A stretch of DNA of 64,000 nt from Chrysaora quinquecirrha (GCA_014526335.1 JACTAT010000014.1:6170393-6234392), one strand, 5' to 3'; positions 30,101 to 45,700 are shown, counted from the first letter of the stretch. Notes: generated by a model from the sequence alone, not told the origin. Numbers and translations are program-made.

Positions 30101-33100
30101 GCCCTCTTCAACACCATAATTTACATACAGGGATCAGAACTCCTATCAACCTCGTCCCCAGGGTGAATAGGCCTCTACGTGAAACTCCGCAGTCCATAAT
30201 CGACCCTGGTATCGGCCTTGCCTATTCGCAATTTGATTGGCTGTTGAAACGATAGTAATTTTAAGTGACGTCACAATTTCTTCAATATTTCACACCAAAA
30301 TAGGCCGAAAACTGTGTAAAAAACATCTATAAAACCAAAAAATTATGCTATATGAGATCTTGTATCTTGCCTGACAGTTATCAATGAAATTATTTTTATT
30401 TCCTTTTCGGAATCTACATCTTGTTTTTATGCCTAGGCTAAAATTTCCAGTATTTTGGCAGATTTTTGTGGCCGGTACCAGGGCCCAAATCGATTTGACG
30501 GTTGAGATTCGAGGAAATTCGATTAGGGACGCCTGGGAAATGAGACAGCGCAGTGTTCACGTAGAGGTCCTATTGACCCTGGGTACGGAATGAGAAATAT
30601 CTTGAAAATATTTTCATAAAAAACTTACATTATCAGTGACGACAGAGAGAATGAACTCCAGAAATCTTTTAGGGAACAAATTAAAGATCTCAGCTAGAGA
30701 TTCCTTAGTTGATGGCTGAAAAAAAACACAAGACATTAGACACACCTTATATACAGTTTAGATTCCTATCTAGATAGCTGTGCAAATTAGATCCAAAATG
30801 CTTTCTCTGTATAGACAAGAATTCTTTTGGTTTTAACGCTGTATTCTGTGAGCTGAATAGTGTTCAAAACACAAAACACAATACACAATCCAGCTCACTC
30901 TCCTGTTTGGTGTATGCCATTATAAAGGAAAGTAATGACTTTTTCACAGCTTTTCACGTGTACGTTCGTTAAGCCATGTTAACTAGTCGCTACGATTAAG
31001 GTGAAAGTATTAAAAGCCATGGCTTTTAGGGGGGATAAATTGATGAAAAATCACCTTCACCCCTAGATGAATTATTTCGCTCATTTTCTTCTTCCCACAC
31101 CCGTCCTATCTACCTTAGTGAAGATTAGACTTTGTTCTGATGAATAATGTTTATTATTGCAATTAAACGCTGCTAAGGACCAAACCAATGTATCGATATC
31201 TAATAAAAGGGAGGTAATGATGTGCAAATGACGATCCCAAAGAGTCCTACAATGCCTGCCAAAAGTCTTCGAACACTCACACTATTTTTTCTCAGATGGT
31301 AGCAGAAAAAACCCGTCCCCGTCAAACAATGTTGATTTTCTGTGGTTTGGAATATCCCAGGAGAACCCGCAATGCATCTTATGAAAGCTCAGACTGTACA
31401 AAAATAGAACAGATTTTCTGTATTTCCCAGCAAGAAAGGGAAGAGGAGTCGTTTTTTTTAAACTAGGGTGGTGTTCCAAGGACTTTTGGCAGGCAGTGTA
31501 CCTTCGAAACGAAAGATTCAGAATGTAATAAGCAAGGGTTTACCTGATCAACAGCCATATCAAGGTATTCAACCATCAGCAGTATTGCTTGTATTCGTTG
31601 GTCTTGCTCAATGCTTTGATTTTTGAATAGCTTATTAGCAAAATCAGCCATTGAATTGAGAAGATCAGAGATACATCTCTTTAATGTTTCTTCCAGTTTC
31701 GCAGTGGTGGCATCTTGTTTGTGACAGGACAATGCGAGTGAACAAAATATGGATGTGTATTTGGTGCACAGCAAAAGCCAATCGCAATGAGCATTGCATG
31801 TTCTCATGTATTCCTAGAGGGGAAAAGATACTTGTCTTGATATATTGATATTGATAAAAAAATATTGCACTTGTTTAACAGCTTCCGAATGAGTGAAAAT
31901 TGAATTAGCTGCAAACAGGCTTGTGAAAAAATTCAAACTAAAGTAAAGCTATTGTTTCTAAATCTAATACTAGCCTAGGGCTACTCAGTCGACTTTACAC
32001 TTTACCCCTGGCCTGGATGCATTAGCAAATAGCAGGATGCAGCCACACACGGCCCTCATAACTATCGACCAGGTACCCATTTATAAACCTGGATAGCAAG
32101 AGGTACATTTGTGTTAAGAACTTGCACAAGATTGTTATCTCTGCAATACAAGTGGAAAGAACGCGCCTGGAACTCAAGAAGATTAACGCAAGCAACGACA
32201 TTTCGCAGGCCAAATCCTTGGCAAACATCATCCTCCAGAAAAGTATTAAACTCCATCTATTTTCTTAGTTGATGAATAGAAATCATGCCTAAAACAAGGC
32301 CCCGGGAAAATGATCAAACATTGTTTGGCAAACATTTGAAGTTTGAAGTATACAATTTGGTCACAAAACATTGCTCGTCAAACATTTTGACGAGCAATGA
32401 TTCATGACTGAATCAATTCCTTTTGTCGCACAATGCCATTTGCTTTTGAAGTAGTAAAAATTTCAAACATTGCTTGGTAAACAAATTTTAATGTTCAGTA
32501 TAGCAATGTTTGATTATTTCGCCAGGGGCTAGCCTCGTTTTCAAGAAGACTAACCTCGTTTTGAAGAAGACTCAAGATGCCATTTGCTTCATGTAAGGAG
32601 TCATGAATGAGCCATAAATTTCATCGATTAGGCTCACACCTCTGAAAATCGACCTAGACAAGCAAAGGAAAAAAAGGAATTAAAAATTTCACTGCTTCGA
32701 AAACCCTTTTTGAAAGCTCATTAGTAAACTGTTATCGTATATTCCTGTGGACAAAAGTAGAGAGAGGAACAAATAGAGTAAGGAAAATCGAGTTCATTCC
32801 CTGTAGTCACGTGGTAGAGAAAACAAAAGATATGGGATGCAATGAATAAAACAAACCTATCAACCAAACAATTTTTGATCGTGTCTTCATTGCGAGAAGG
32901 CTGAAATAATGCAAAATAGTAACTTAGCAGAAGGAACAATAAGAATAATAACAACAGTTACAAAGACAAAGACAATCGCCATTACAAGACAATGACAATA
33001 ACTATGACAATGATAATGACAATGACAAAGATGATGACGATGACAATGACAAAGATGATGATGATGACAATGACAATGCCAACGACAAGACAATGACAAT

Positions 33101-36100
33101 GGCGATGACAATGTCAATGACAATGACAATGACAATGACATTAACGATAGCAATAACAATGACAAAGATGATGGCAATGACAATGACAAAGATGATGACG
33201 ATGACAATGACAATGCCAATGGCAATGATATTAACAATATCAATGGTGTCAGAATGGTGCCAGATATCTGGAAAATTGCACGAATTATTCCAATTTTCAA
33301 AGGTGGTGATAGGAAAGATGCAACAAATTATAGACCAATATCATTACTATCTTGTTTCGAAAAAATAATGGAACGTCTTCTTGCAAAACAGATACTTTCT
33401 TTTCTATCAAAACATAATATCTTGTATAAACTTCAATTTGGTTTCCGTGAAGGACATTCGACCATGCATGCCCTTCTAGAATTATTAGAAAATATGTATT
33501 TAAATCTTGACAAGGGTATCCACTGCTTTGGAACTTTCCTCGACCTATCAAAGGCTTTTGATACTATAGACCACTCTAAACTCTTATACAAACTGAAAAA
33601 TTATGGATTCAGGGGTAAAATTTACGAATGGTTTGAAAGCTACCTCAAAAACCGTAGGCAGTATACTTTTGCGAACAAAACTAAATCCTCGTTAGGTCAG
33701 ATAAACAAAGGTGTTCCTCAAGGGTCAGTACTTGGACCAATTCTTTTTATTATTTATGTGAATGATATGGCGAATGCAACAAATGCAAAGCCCAGACTTT
33801 TTGCTGATGATACAAACATATTTTGTTTCGATGAAAATATTGATAAGCTAATTCAAAAATCAAATGAAGAACTTGCAAAAGTAGACGAGTGGCTAAGTGC
33901 AAATAAACTTATGGTAAATACGAGTAAAACAAATTATACTATCTTTTCACCCTCCAAAGCTTCTTTAACAAATAACTCATTGCAAGTAGTTATGGGGGAT
34001 GAATTAAAACAAGTATCTAATATTAAATATCTTGGAATCATATTGGACAAGAATCTGACTTGGGAGCAACATGTCGATAAAATCAAAAACGAAATCGTAA
34101 AATTCTCGTCCATTTTGCAAAGGTCAGACATTTTGTTCCTACAGAATGTCTGCTAACACTATATGATTCACTTGTCTTATCTAAAATAAGCTATGCTTTT
34201 GAAGCTTACGGTTTAGCTGCAACTAAGTATATAAAACAGCTACAAGTGTTGCAAAATAGAATTCTTAGAATCTTACTCTTCAAAGATTCTAGGTACCCGA
34301 CAAACTTATTGCATAAAGAAGCTAAAATTCTAAAACTAAACGATTTGTATGAATTCAAAATTGTTAAATTAATGCATCATGTGAACTATAATAAAAAAAT
34401 GCTTCCGGATGTTTTTAACGACTACTTCTTGAAAAATGAAAGTAAACACAATTATGATACGAGGCAAAGCAAACACTATCAGTTGTACAAATCAAATAAA
34501 CAATGGGGTGATAAAACATTACGAAATAGAGGAGCCCAGCTCTGGAATTCTCTGCCAACTTCAATTAAAAATATTGCAAATATCAATACTTTCAAAAATA
34601 AATTAAAAGCAAGTTTGATAGCAAAATATTAATTCCAAACGGGAACTCGATTATTTCTTTCTTAAAAGGCTTCTTGTACTTTTTTTGATACTTAGTATAT
34701 CTTAATTAGCTTACGTTTACTTGTAGAAGAATATATATATATATAAATTATATATATATATATATATAATTATCTTTTGCATCCGACTATATAGTATCTC
34801 TTATATATAATATATATATATATATATATCTAATACTAAACATGCATTGATCATCTTGTATTTAGTAAAAAAAAAAAAAACACAAAAAAAAAAAAAAAAG
34901 AAAGAAAAAAAAAAAAATTATTTTAAGTATTTTGTATCTTTCTTATTTTGTTTTGTTAACGGCCCAAGCTAGATAAGCTTTGCTTTTCTTGGGTCGTGTA
35001 GAATAAAGTCTTTATATTATTAATTATACATTGTTTTAGGCTCTTTATTCTACAAATAAAATTGAATTGAATTGAATTGAATTGAATATGATAATAATAA
35101 TGGTATGTATAATGCTATAGTTCATACCGTGTTGAAAGATGACAAGAGATAGAGTTCCTCGATTTCTTTAGTTTCGTTTGATTTAATTTCTTCCTTTTCA
35201 CTGAAACAAAACCATGAAAAATTAAATCATCAATACGAAAATTAACCGTAAAGATCAAGTGCATGAAATCTGAAGTGTCATTGACAGTTATGCATTAGAA
35301 ATCTGCGAACTAAGAATACCTTGACTGCATAAATATGCTTGCCAATTCATTTGCAGGCAAAAGTGTGTTTTTCTGCATAAGTCCATCGATAATGAGGGTG
35401 ACGGTTCTCAAAGAGTTACTAGGAAAAAGGATAAATCGTAATTTTAATACAATAAAAATCAAGTGTCTTGGTGAATTAGAACTCATAACCATGCTTGCAA
35501 GCTTAAGCTGCATTTCCAAGAGGCAAAGTACTTCACATGATGAGCTTTCGCGAGGAAAACAAGAAGCCAAATCTACTTCTGCATCTATAAATCTTCAGGC
35601 ACTCTCGACCACTGCTCTCGTTTTCCAGTCCCTTCAGGGGGAGAAAGGTGCATTAGTCACCGACTGTAAAGTTCTTGATGTGGTTAGGCAGTAAATTGGA
35701 AGCTGAGGCACGAGAGCCACGAGCCGAACGGGCGTGGAATGATGTATACCGTAAGCCCCCTTCTCTCTTTTTAGCCAACCTCTCTATTAACCCCCTTTAT
35801 AAGACCCTCCTCTCTAATAAGCCTTTATTTTGGCCACTTGAAAGTTCAGTAGTAAACGTACGAAATTAAATGAAATTAAGTTGTAACGTGTTTGATATCC
35901 AAAACTTGTGTCTTACAACAACTAATAACTACTTAGTTACTACGAATTTCATGTGATCTAAATTTAAAATTTTCTTTTATAGTTCATTTGTTAACGTCTG
36001 TATCATTCGTCTGCACAAATAAAGAGCAAAATACGCTCAATAATTTATTAAGCCCCACTCTCTAATAAGCTCTCCTCGCTAACAAGCCCCCCTCAAAAAC

Positions 36101-39100
36101 CTCCAAAATAAAATAAGCCCCCCGGGATTAAATAGAGCTTTTACGACACGAACTCTTTTCTTGTCCAAGTCACTGAAATTAGGGACATTTAAGGACTTTT
36201 AGGTGTGAGAGCCGAATGCTCCAGAGGCCTTTTCTAGGCCATATCATTTGATTGATGCACAAACGCCAATTTCATGACAGGGTTTTTGTTTGGTTGTGTC
36301 CTGATGGGAGAAATAAACTCTATAAACACTTAAATAAAACTCTATAAAAAATGGAAGTAACAGACAGAAATGCTTACCTTGTTATGTGAGTAAGTGCCTT
36401 GGTAAAATTCTTATTTTCACCAGAAAAATCAATGATTGGAAAGACGAGACGAAGAAGATGTTGACGAGATTGGAACTTCGTTTTTTCTTCGAAAAATCTG
36501 CTTATTGTACTACCATTGTTAATTTTCAGAGGAATGGTGTATTTCTGCATAAGCAGTAACAAAAATGTCAATGATTCCCTACAAAAGAAAGAAAAAGATT
36601 TCACAGTAAAAAGAAACCAATTTATAAGAAACTGATAACTGAGTTTCCCTTTAAGTTCTAAGACCCCGTTGACATGACGCCGGTTTTAACGAAAAAGTCA
36701 TACCGGATTGGCCTTCCGTTTACACTGAAAAATTTTCCTAACTAAAATGAAATGAAAACGATTTCCAAACGCTATTTCAGCCTGCCACTACACGTTTCTT
36801 ATTTTGTAAAAGCGATTTTTCACTAACTTTTCACCCCCCTACCCTTCTCAAAAACATGTTTAAAATGCGCTTCCGGGCAAGAGCCTTGCGCTGGTGAACT
36901 TTGCTTGTGCGTATGTCAAAAAGCTTCGGAGATAGCAAAAAAGTTTCACACAAATTTCAGCCTAGTGTTTCTTATAAAGGTTGTTCTTAAAAAAAAACGT
37001 GATGTACTTTTTTGCAGTAAGATGAGTTTAGAAAATCAAGGATATCATAAAAATAATTGTTAATAGCTTATAGATAATTGAAACCCACATGAAAAGATAT
37101 TCATTATGAAGTTACAAAAGGGATAAAGTTTCTTGGGTTTTATTTACCCTTTTAGTCCTTTCAAGAAAAGTTTTTTGTCATTAAGGAACGGTTTGTGTAG
37201 TTTCATAAGAGGTTTCTTATAAAAATGAGTGTTTGGTACTAGGAAAAAGAAAATAAGGAAATATAAAGAAAACTACCATTACATACCCGGATATCCCAGA
37301 ATGCAAAGTAAAAAATATTGTAAATGGATCTTCTCTTGGTACTATGATGTCATTCTAAAAAAAGGATATAGAAAAACCATTATATACACGACATCAAAAA
37401 GTGTGATGTAGGAAAACAAGCAGTCCAAACATACTGCAAACAACAATCTTGGACAAAATATTTGGAACAAGGCATTTTCTCCAAGGAAAATGGCCTATCC
37501 ATTGATTTTCTACTTCCATAACTCCAATTCTTCCCCCTTTTGCCCCCAAAACAATGTTGGTAGTAGAGCAAACAACGTTTTTACGAAACAACATTGTAAT
37601 GGGGGAGAAAGGGGAATCAATAGATAATAGCAAAACTATTTAGGCCGTTCCAATATATTTTGTCCAAGATTTTAGCTATTAACAGACCAATTTTCGTACA
37701 AGGGTATAAGGTCAAATGAACAAACTGTTCTTCAAACATTTGAAATTTGCTTTACCAGCAATGTTTAAAACATTTCTGAAACATTCCTTCACAGGCAGAA
37801 TTTGCTGAGCAATGACTTTTAACAAGTTTCAAAACATTTGTTACTTGAGAAAAGCAAAAATGTTTTAAGCATTGCTGAAAACAATGTTTTAAACATTCAC
37901 AAAATGTTGAAACATTGCTTAAACATTTGCTTTACGAGCAGCATATGTTGAGCAATGCATTCTTTAAAAATTTCAAAACATAAATTGCTTCACGGCAGCA
38001 AATAATATTTGACGAACAATTTTTATGACGTGACTGAACCGTAAAACATTTTGTTTGACAAGTAGAGTTCAAATGTTTGACAAACAATGTTTGATTGTTT
38101 GACCCGGAGCTAATATCTAAACAAATACCTTGATTAGAGATATCAGAAGAGAGAAACCAGATTCATCAGAATTATTAGAATGAATATTCTTCAGTGTATT
38201 CAACCAAATATTCTGCCAGCAAATTGTCATGTCTTTCTTAGTGCTGTCGTCAGCATTTTCCCAGCCAATCATCGAGCTGTTCTGGTCAGCTAATGCGCAC
38301 AAAGCACGTACAACAAAATTTTTAACATCGTGCCTACAATAAGGAAATATTTTGGTAATTATTAATTTTGAAGTAACTTGCTCTTTGAATAATTAGCTTT
38401 TGGGTTTATTTTAGCTTTAGCTCAGTTTTTGATGGATTACACTCTTTTTTTATAAGAAACCCATTTATAAGAAACTCAGTACTGAGATCAATATTGGTTA
38501 AGAAACTTTCAGTACTCGATCAAAAATGGTAAGAAACTCGCAGGTCTCAAGAATCTTTAGAATTAGAAATAAAGCATCGAAAAACAAACTTCTGTTGCAC
38601 CATAAGTGTCTATTTTTACAGAAAAACAGCTGATGTAAACGTGAATTGTATTGCTCTTCTATTTGTAGAATTTAAGTGTCAATTACCTGTTTTGGCAATT
38701 AAAAATTTTGATTCTAAGAAACTGCTAAGAAACTTTCAGTACCAAATTTGTCCCAAAACTAAGGAAACTTTGAGTACAGACCAAAATCTTAGTTTCTTAT
38801 AAAAAAAGAGTGTAGCTTTTTTGGCATTGGCTTTTGATATCCTCGAGATAACTCGAAATATACACTTGTGGGGTCAGGGGTGTTGAATAGGGGCTTGTAT
38901 ACCTTATTGGACTGATTTAAATTGGACTGTGTATTTATAGAGATAATTACATTTAAGGCTCTGGCCAAACGATCAAACATTGTTGGTCCAACATTTAAAT
39001 TTGCTTTACAATAAATGTTTGATGGTTTGGCCACATCCAAAAACGCTGCTTGCCAAGGAAAAGTAACAAAATTTGTGGCGTGTTGTTGTTAAGAGTTCAA

Positions 39101-39687
39101 AACTATTTTTGCTTGCATAAACAAAACGTTTTGGACGTTGCCAAACAGTCACACATGTTGCTTGTCTCGAAGAAAATCTCAAATGTTGGACCAACAATGT
39201 TTGATCGTTTGACCACGGCCTAAAATATTCTGCACGAAAAACACAACAAAAAATTGACTAACGAAAAGATCATAGAATTCAATATCAAGAAATCATACTT
39301 ACTTTTTGCAAGCAATACTTGCTTGGTGGAGACTATGCAAAAAGTGGAGATATTCTTGCAGAGGAATACTATGAGGATATTTCTTTATAAACGACGTGAA
39401 AAGCTGGAGCCTGCAAAAGAGTTAGTTGAAGTCAGTCAGCTTTTCAGCTAGTCAGTGTACAGGATCCATACATTTAAAAGCATGTCAATTAACAAAGGAG
39501 AAGCTGGATGAGATTGCCCACAGTTTTTCAATAATAATTACAATTACAATAACAATGACAACGACAATAACAATAACAATAACAATAACAATAACAATAA
39601 AAATGGTAATGACAATGACGATGACAATGACAATAACAATAATAATAAAGATATAACAAAAGCAATAACAATAACAATAACAATAAC

Positions 39688-39719
<32 letters not shown>

Positions 39720-42700
39720 TAACAATAACAATAATAATAATAACAATAACAATGAAAATGACAATGACAATAATATAACAATAACAATAACAATAACAAT
39801 AACAATAACAATAACAATGACAATGACAATGACAATAACAATAACAATAACAATAACAATAATTTTAACAATAACAATAACAATAACAATAACAATAACA
39901 ATAACAATAACAATAACAATAATAATAACAATAACAATAACAATGTCTTTGACAATAACAATAACAATAACATTAACAATAAGATCTACAACGACAATGT
40001 CTTCGACAATTCCAACAGCTAGGACAATGACAATTACAATGACAATTTAAATAGCAATAGCAATGACAATGACAATAAAATCGCGATAAACAGCGGAATC
40101 ATCAATCATGAAGATGATTCGGCTGTTTATCGCAATTTTGAAGTTTTGTACAACTCAAAGACTATTCACAATGACAATAGTACATCAAAGTAACAAAAAT
40201 AAATATAGATAACAAACTAGATTACCATGCAATGCAAGCAGTTGAATGTGTAACTCTGCTTAGGCCATCTCGAATCATACTCCATATTGATTCAGTCCTT
40301 CTTTTCTTTCGACATGAACCTTTGATATTAAAAATAACACATTAAAAAAACAAGCTTTGTGTTTAATGTTGTGCACTATGAGATTATTTTCTGTATAAAA
40401 TACAGCTTTGCATAGTTCGAATTTCATTAGTTTTTCTAAAGTTATAAATTTTACCTGTTTCGGTTATTTGTGATACATTCGTCTGTGCATTCCCTTGAAT
40501 ATGAAGAACCTGAAAATTGAGATTTAAAATCAATGTTCAAAGAAAATATTTGAAGTTAACTGAACGTCTGATTAATGTGGCTATAATACAACCAGAATCC
40601 CCTCCCTCGATATGCATAAAGCTATGGCTAAACAAGGAGACATGACGCGCGTATTCAGGGTGTGTCCCAGAATGACTAAACGTGAGAGTGACAAACCGGC
40701 AACATGTCCACCGAGTCACGGAGATAAGAAGAGTTTCTGTTGTTGCGTATCTCTTGCTACAAATTTTGTTGCGGACTACAAAGTTTCCGAGGTGGCTAAA
40801 CTGGGAAACATCGAGGGGACATGTCACGCGTGACAATGTCGCACGCGGCATGACTTCTAGTTTAGCCAGGCCTTACGTTTGAGACACTAGCTTCTCGGTT
40901 CCAAAATATGAAACTTATATTGGTATATATATAATCTTTTACTACATTTAAACTTTTATCTATTGAAGAAAAATTATCACAATTTATGAAGAAATGTTTA
41001 AAACAAAACCTGATGAAATGTTTCCACTGCAAGAGAAATAAAAGCATTCTTCTGTGTATCTGCTCGTGATCTGGAACGAAAGGTACATTTATATCAAAAA
41101 TAATGTAAAATGGTTTGATTTAAGGCCTAAGATTCATGTTTCTATGTGTAATAAATTGGGTACTTTGATTGTTTCCACCAAACGTGTTAAAACAAAACAG
41201 ACCAAACATTTTAATTCAAACAAGAAATTTTGATTCGATCTGTATCAGCTTTTGAAAAGATAGACAATTTCAAATGTTTATATTTTGAATATAAAGTAAG
41301 AAATTTAAAGTTTGAATTGAGAAGAATTGTTTTACCAAAAGCGTTAAAGCGAAACAGACCAAACAAGGGCATTCTATTTCAATCTCGGAGTCTTTGAAAA
41401 GATAGTCAATTTCAATTGTTTAAAGTTTGAATTCATTTCAATTGTTTCACCAAAAGAGTCAAAATGAAACACACCAAACAAAGACATTTCTTTTCAATCA
41501 ACTTTAATTGTTTAAAGTTCGAATTTGTTTGAATTGTTTCACAAAAAGTGTAAAAACGGAACAGACAAAACAAGAGTATCTTGTTCAATCTCGAATCTTT
41601 CAAAAGATAGTCAATTTCAATTCTTTAAAATTGGAATTCATTTCAATTGTTTCACCAAAAGTGTTGAAACGAAACAGACCAAACAAAGACATTTCTATTC
41701 CGTCCGAGCCTTTGAAAAGCTAGTCAATTTTAATTGTTGACGGTTTGAATTTGTTTCAATTGTTTCACAAAAAGTGTAAAAACGGAACAGACCAAACAAG
41801 AGCATTCTAGTTCAATCTCGAATCTTTCAAAAGATAGTCAATTTCACTTGTTTAAACTTGGAATTCATTTCAATTGTTTCACTAAAAGTGTTGAAACGAA
41901 ACATACCAAACAAAGACATTTCTATTCCGTCCGAGCCTTTGAAAAGCTAGTCAATTTCAATTGTTAACGGTTTGAATTTGTTTCGTTTGTTTCGTTAAAG
42001 CTGGAATATATTTCAATTGTTTCGCCAGAGTGTTAAAACAAAACAGACCAAACAAAGACACTTCTATTCAGTCTGTATGAGCTTTTGAAAGCATATTCAA
42101 TTTCCATTGTTTAAAGTTGGATTTAATTTCAATAGACCTCTAAGATGTGTTCAAAACACAAAAGGGCGAAGAAAGGTAGGCCCTAGCCAAACAATCAAAC
42201 AATTTTCGTCAAACATTTGAGATTTGCTTGTGAAACACAATGTTTGACCATCTGGCCACATCACGAAACATTGCTTGTCAAACATTTTTTCCTTGATACA
42301 AGCATTAAATGCTTTTAAAGTTTTTCAAACGCCTTGCTGAGCGAATTATGCATGACAAGGAATGTTTTTGACGTGGCAAAACTGTCAAACATTGCTTGCA
42401 AAGCAAAATGTCAAATGTTTGACAAACAATGTTTGATCGTTTGGCCGAGGTCGTATTGTCCTTCAAATTGTTACAAGATCTCTAACAAGACGTTTTACAT
42501 CGAAACAGGCTAGCTAGAAAAGATTTTTTTGTATCTGTACGCACTTTAAATTTCAACTGTTTAAAGAAAGAAAAATCTGTAATGTTTTCCGAAAAATGTT
42601 TAAATAGAACCTGTTAGGAACAACCAATTTTCTGGGGCTAAGGTCACCATTTAAAACACAACATAGACTAGAAGCTATGAGATCTTAAAAAGCAATTAAT

Positions 42701-45700
42701 TGTAAGAAAAATCGATAAAAAGTTTACCCTGTTCGTTGAATTTTTCCAACTAATTGCTGAAAGTCGTTGTTTATTGCGTCGTGAAGTTTTAACAAACATT
42801 TCTAGAAAAAAACAAAACAAAGTAAAAGCAGCAAAAGAAAACCTTATACAATGTCAGGATCACCAAGAGAGAGACAGGGGGATGGAGCTGTACCAAGGCC
42901 TCGGGGTCAAAGGGACCTCATAAAACAGGTCCAATCTCTTTTTATCACCATGGCTCTTAGGCACTGGCCAGCCGGTCAAACATTGTTGGTCCAACATTTC
43001 AAATTTGCTTTACAACAAATGTTTGACTGATTGTTGGCCATGTCTAAAAACATTGCTGTCCAACAACGATGTTATTGCTAATGCAACAACACGAACGCCT
43101 TGTTGCTAAGAAATGTTGCTAGTTGGTGAAATGTTGCAAGTCGTTAAAGTTTGATAATAACAAAAGAAATGTTTGACAAGCAATTTTGGTAAGGCAACCA
43201 AACGACCAGACATCGCTTGACAAGCAAAAATAAGTAAAATTTGTGTGGTGATCTTTTGAAAAAGTTCAAAAACGTTTTTTGCTTGATGCAAACAAAAAAT
43301 GTTGGACGACCAATGTTTTGGGCGTGGTCAAACGGTCAAACATTTTGCAAATTTCAAATTTTGGATCAATAATGTTTGATCGTTTGGCCAGGGCCGTGGA
43401 GTATGTATGTGGGATAATTATTGTTGGAAAGAGCAAATTGAAAATGGAATGGCACAGAATGAAATGAAACGGAATGGAACGAAATGGACAGAATTAGAAT
43501 ATAATGCAATGCAATGAAATGAACTAGGATGAATTGGTATGAAACTGAGTGAAATTGAATAGAACAGAATGAAATGGAAAGAAAAGGAACAAAATGGAGA
43601 GAATTGGAATGTAGTAATGAAAAATTAAAAATTTTGACATGATTAGCTACTAACCTTCCAAAGAGATTCGTTTGACGTCCTTGCACCGTTTTCTCCTCGA
43701 TAAACTCCTCGAGGGTTATGAATTTTAATTTGAAATAGGAAAAACTTGATCAGACCATCCTTGAAGAAAAATGGTCACTTAAGAAACCAAGTGTTAATAT
43801 CACGTCGAAGATGGTCTTTTACTGTTGCAAGTAATAATTAGGCTCACTAACTTTCATTGTTTACTCTCATATATATCAATACCCATAAAATGGTCATTTC
43901 TTATAAGAAACAATGGTCCATCAATTATTCATTTTCTTTACTACCGATGCAGAGTTATACCCGATACTGCAGTCGTTTAAATAAGCAACTTCGCTCGGCC
44001 CTAGTTCAAAAAGTTGCTTATTTTTGGACCTTTTATGGCCACCTTTTACTAGCAAAAGTTGCTTAGTAGTTGCTTAATTCTAACTGTATCTTTTTGCCCT
44101 AAGAATAGAAAAGAGGCTAGAAAAACAGCAAAATCTAACATTGCACAAAAAATAATTGAAACCTTTTCTCCCTGCTGATATTATTACCACTAGAGACTTT
44201 GTATGGAAATTTAAACGGAAACCCCTCACTTTAACGAGAAACACTCCGTTGATATGCGAGTTTTGACGGCAAATGAATTAAAAACCTTCTATGTGGATCA
44301 ATCCTCAATTGGTTGCAGTGACATAAAATATCAAAATTTAAAAAGTCGCTTTGGCTTTTTTCCTGTGGTACTATACGTTGCTTAAGCTTTAAGGTCTTCT
44401 ACAACTTGGTTGCTTATAAGGGGTTGTTTATAAAAAATCTGCATGTACGTTAAGTTTAATAAATTCTTAGCTAACATAGTTAATTTATTTATTCATCATT
44501 TATCCAGGGATTTTTCAAGGTTTGGCACATTAAATATAGTAAAGGTTTCCTACAGAGTTTTTTAAACTTTTAAAATTTGCTAAAACTATTCGAGGATGGT
44601 TTAATGAATTATTTTTAGTAAGAATAATTGAAAAAATAAAAGATATCATAACAAGAAGTGTCCAAGGCTCATATATCTTTCATAACCACACGAAAAGTTA
44701 TTATGTAATTGCAATAATTATGTAATTGCAAAACGGATAAAGTTTCCTAAGTTAGTTTCTCTTCTTGTCCATTCAAGGACAGTTCCATTACTTTCCATTA
44801 AAACTTTAAAGCTTTCGTAATTTCTTATAAGAGGTACCTTGTTAAAAGCGACTTTTTAGGGTCTTCGTATAAATTCTGATCATCAAACCGGTTTCCCATA
44901 AGGCTGAGTTTTCCGCGCGCTATGCAGCAACTATTGTAATAATGGTCGCTTCTGAACGCCCTACTATGCGCGTTTCTTAAAGCCGGTTTTCCACTAGGCT
45001 AATTTTTCAGCGCGCAAATTGAAAAAATTTTCAATTTCCATTAGAAATCAGCCAAAAAAGTTAGAATAATGACTTTTGTGAAAAGCTTGCGAGTGATTTG
45101 ATTGGCAGGCGCCCTCGGACGCCGCGGAAAAGTTGAAGTCGAACCGACTTTGAGAAACGCGCGTAGCGGAGCGTCCAGAGGCGGCTATTGTTACAAAAAG
45201 CAATAAAAATACTAAAGCCGCTCCGCTGCACGCTGAAAATCACTCTAGAAGCCGAATAGATTGAATTCAACTTTTCCACAGCATTCTAAGACGCCTGCCA
45301 ATCAAACCGCTGGAAAGCTTTTCACCCGACGTCACTATTCTATTCTAGCTGGAACCCTTTGGCACTTAATTCCTACCAGAAAGTGAAAATTTGTCTAACG
45401 CGCGTATTGTTTCAATAACAGCCGCTCCGCTGCGCAGGGAAAAATCAGTCTAGTAGTCTAGTGGAAAAATCGGCTTTATGCAACTGGTTGATTTGTAGAA
45501 TCTCGGCCGCACACCCCCGTTCACCCATATGTCTATTCCCCCGGAGTGGAATCTAATAAGAAGAATACCTTAACGGAAGAAGATGACTTGCCCCAAAATG
45601 GCAACAATAAAGGAAACAGATCCTCTCCAAGTTCACACAGCTGTCTACGTTTGTCATGCGCCACAGCAAGGCAGTAATTGTTCAGCGAACTCAATAGATA

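Noticed and set aside
32022..32256. Minus-strand open segment with splice-like ends between ATM E17 and E16
   Set aside because: No ATM similarity, overlaps a repeat, and E16-E17 join without it.
33060..33300. Ser/Leu-rich and Met/Thr-rich frames
   Set aside because: Products of the (ACAATG)n repeat.
39485..40050. Long Leu/Tyr-rich and Thr/Ile-rich open frames
   Set aside because: They are translations of the (ACAATA)n microsatellite on both strands.
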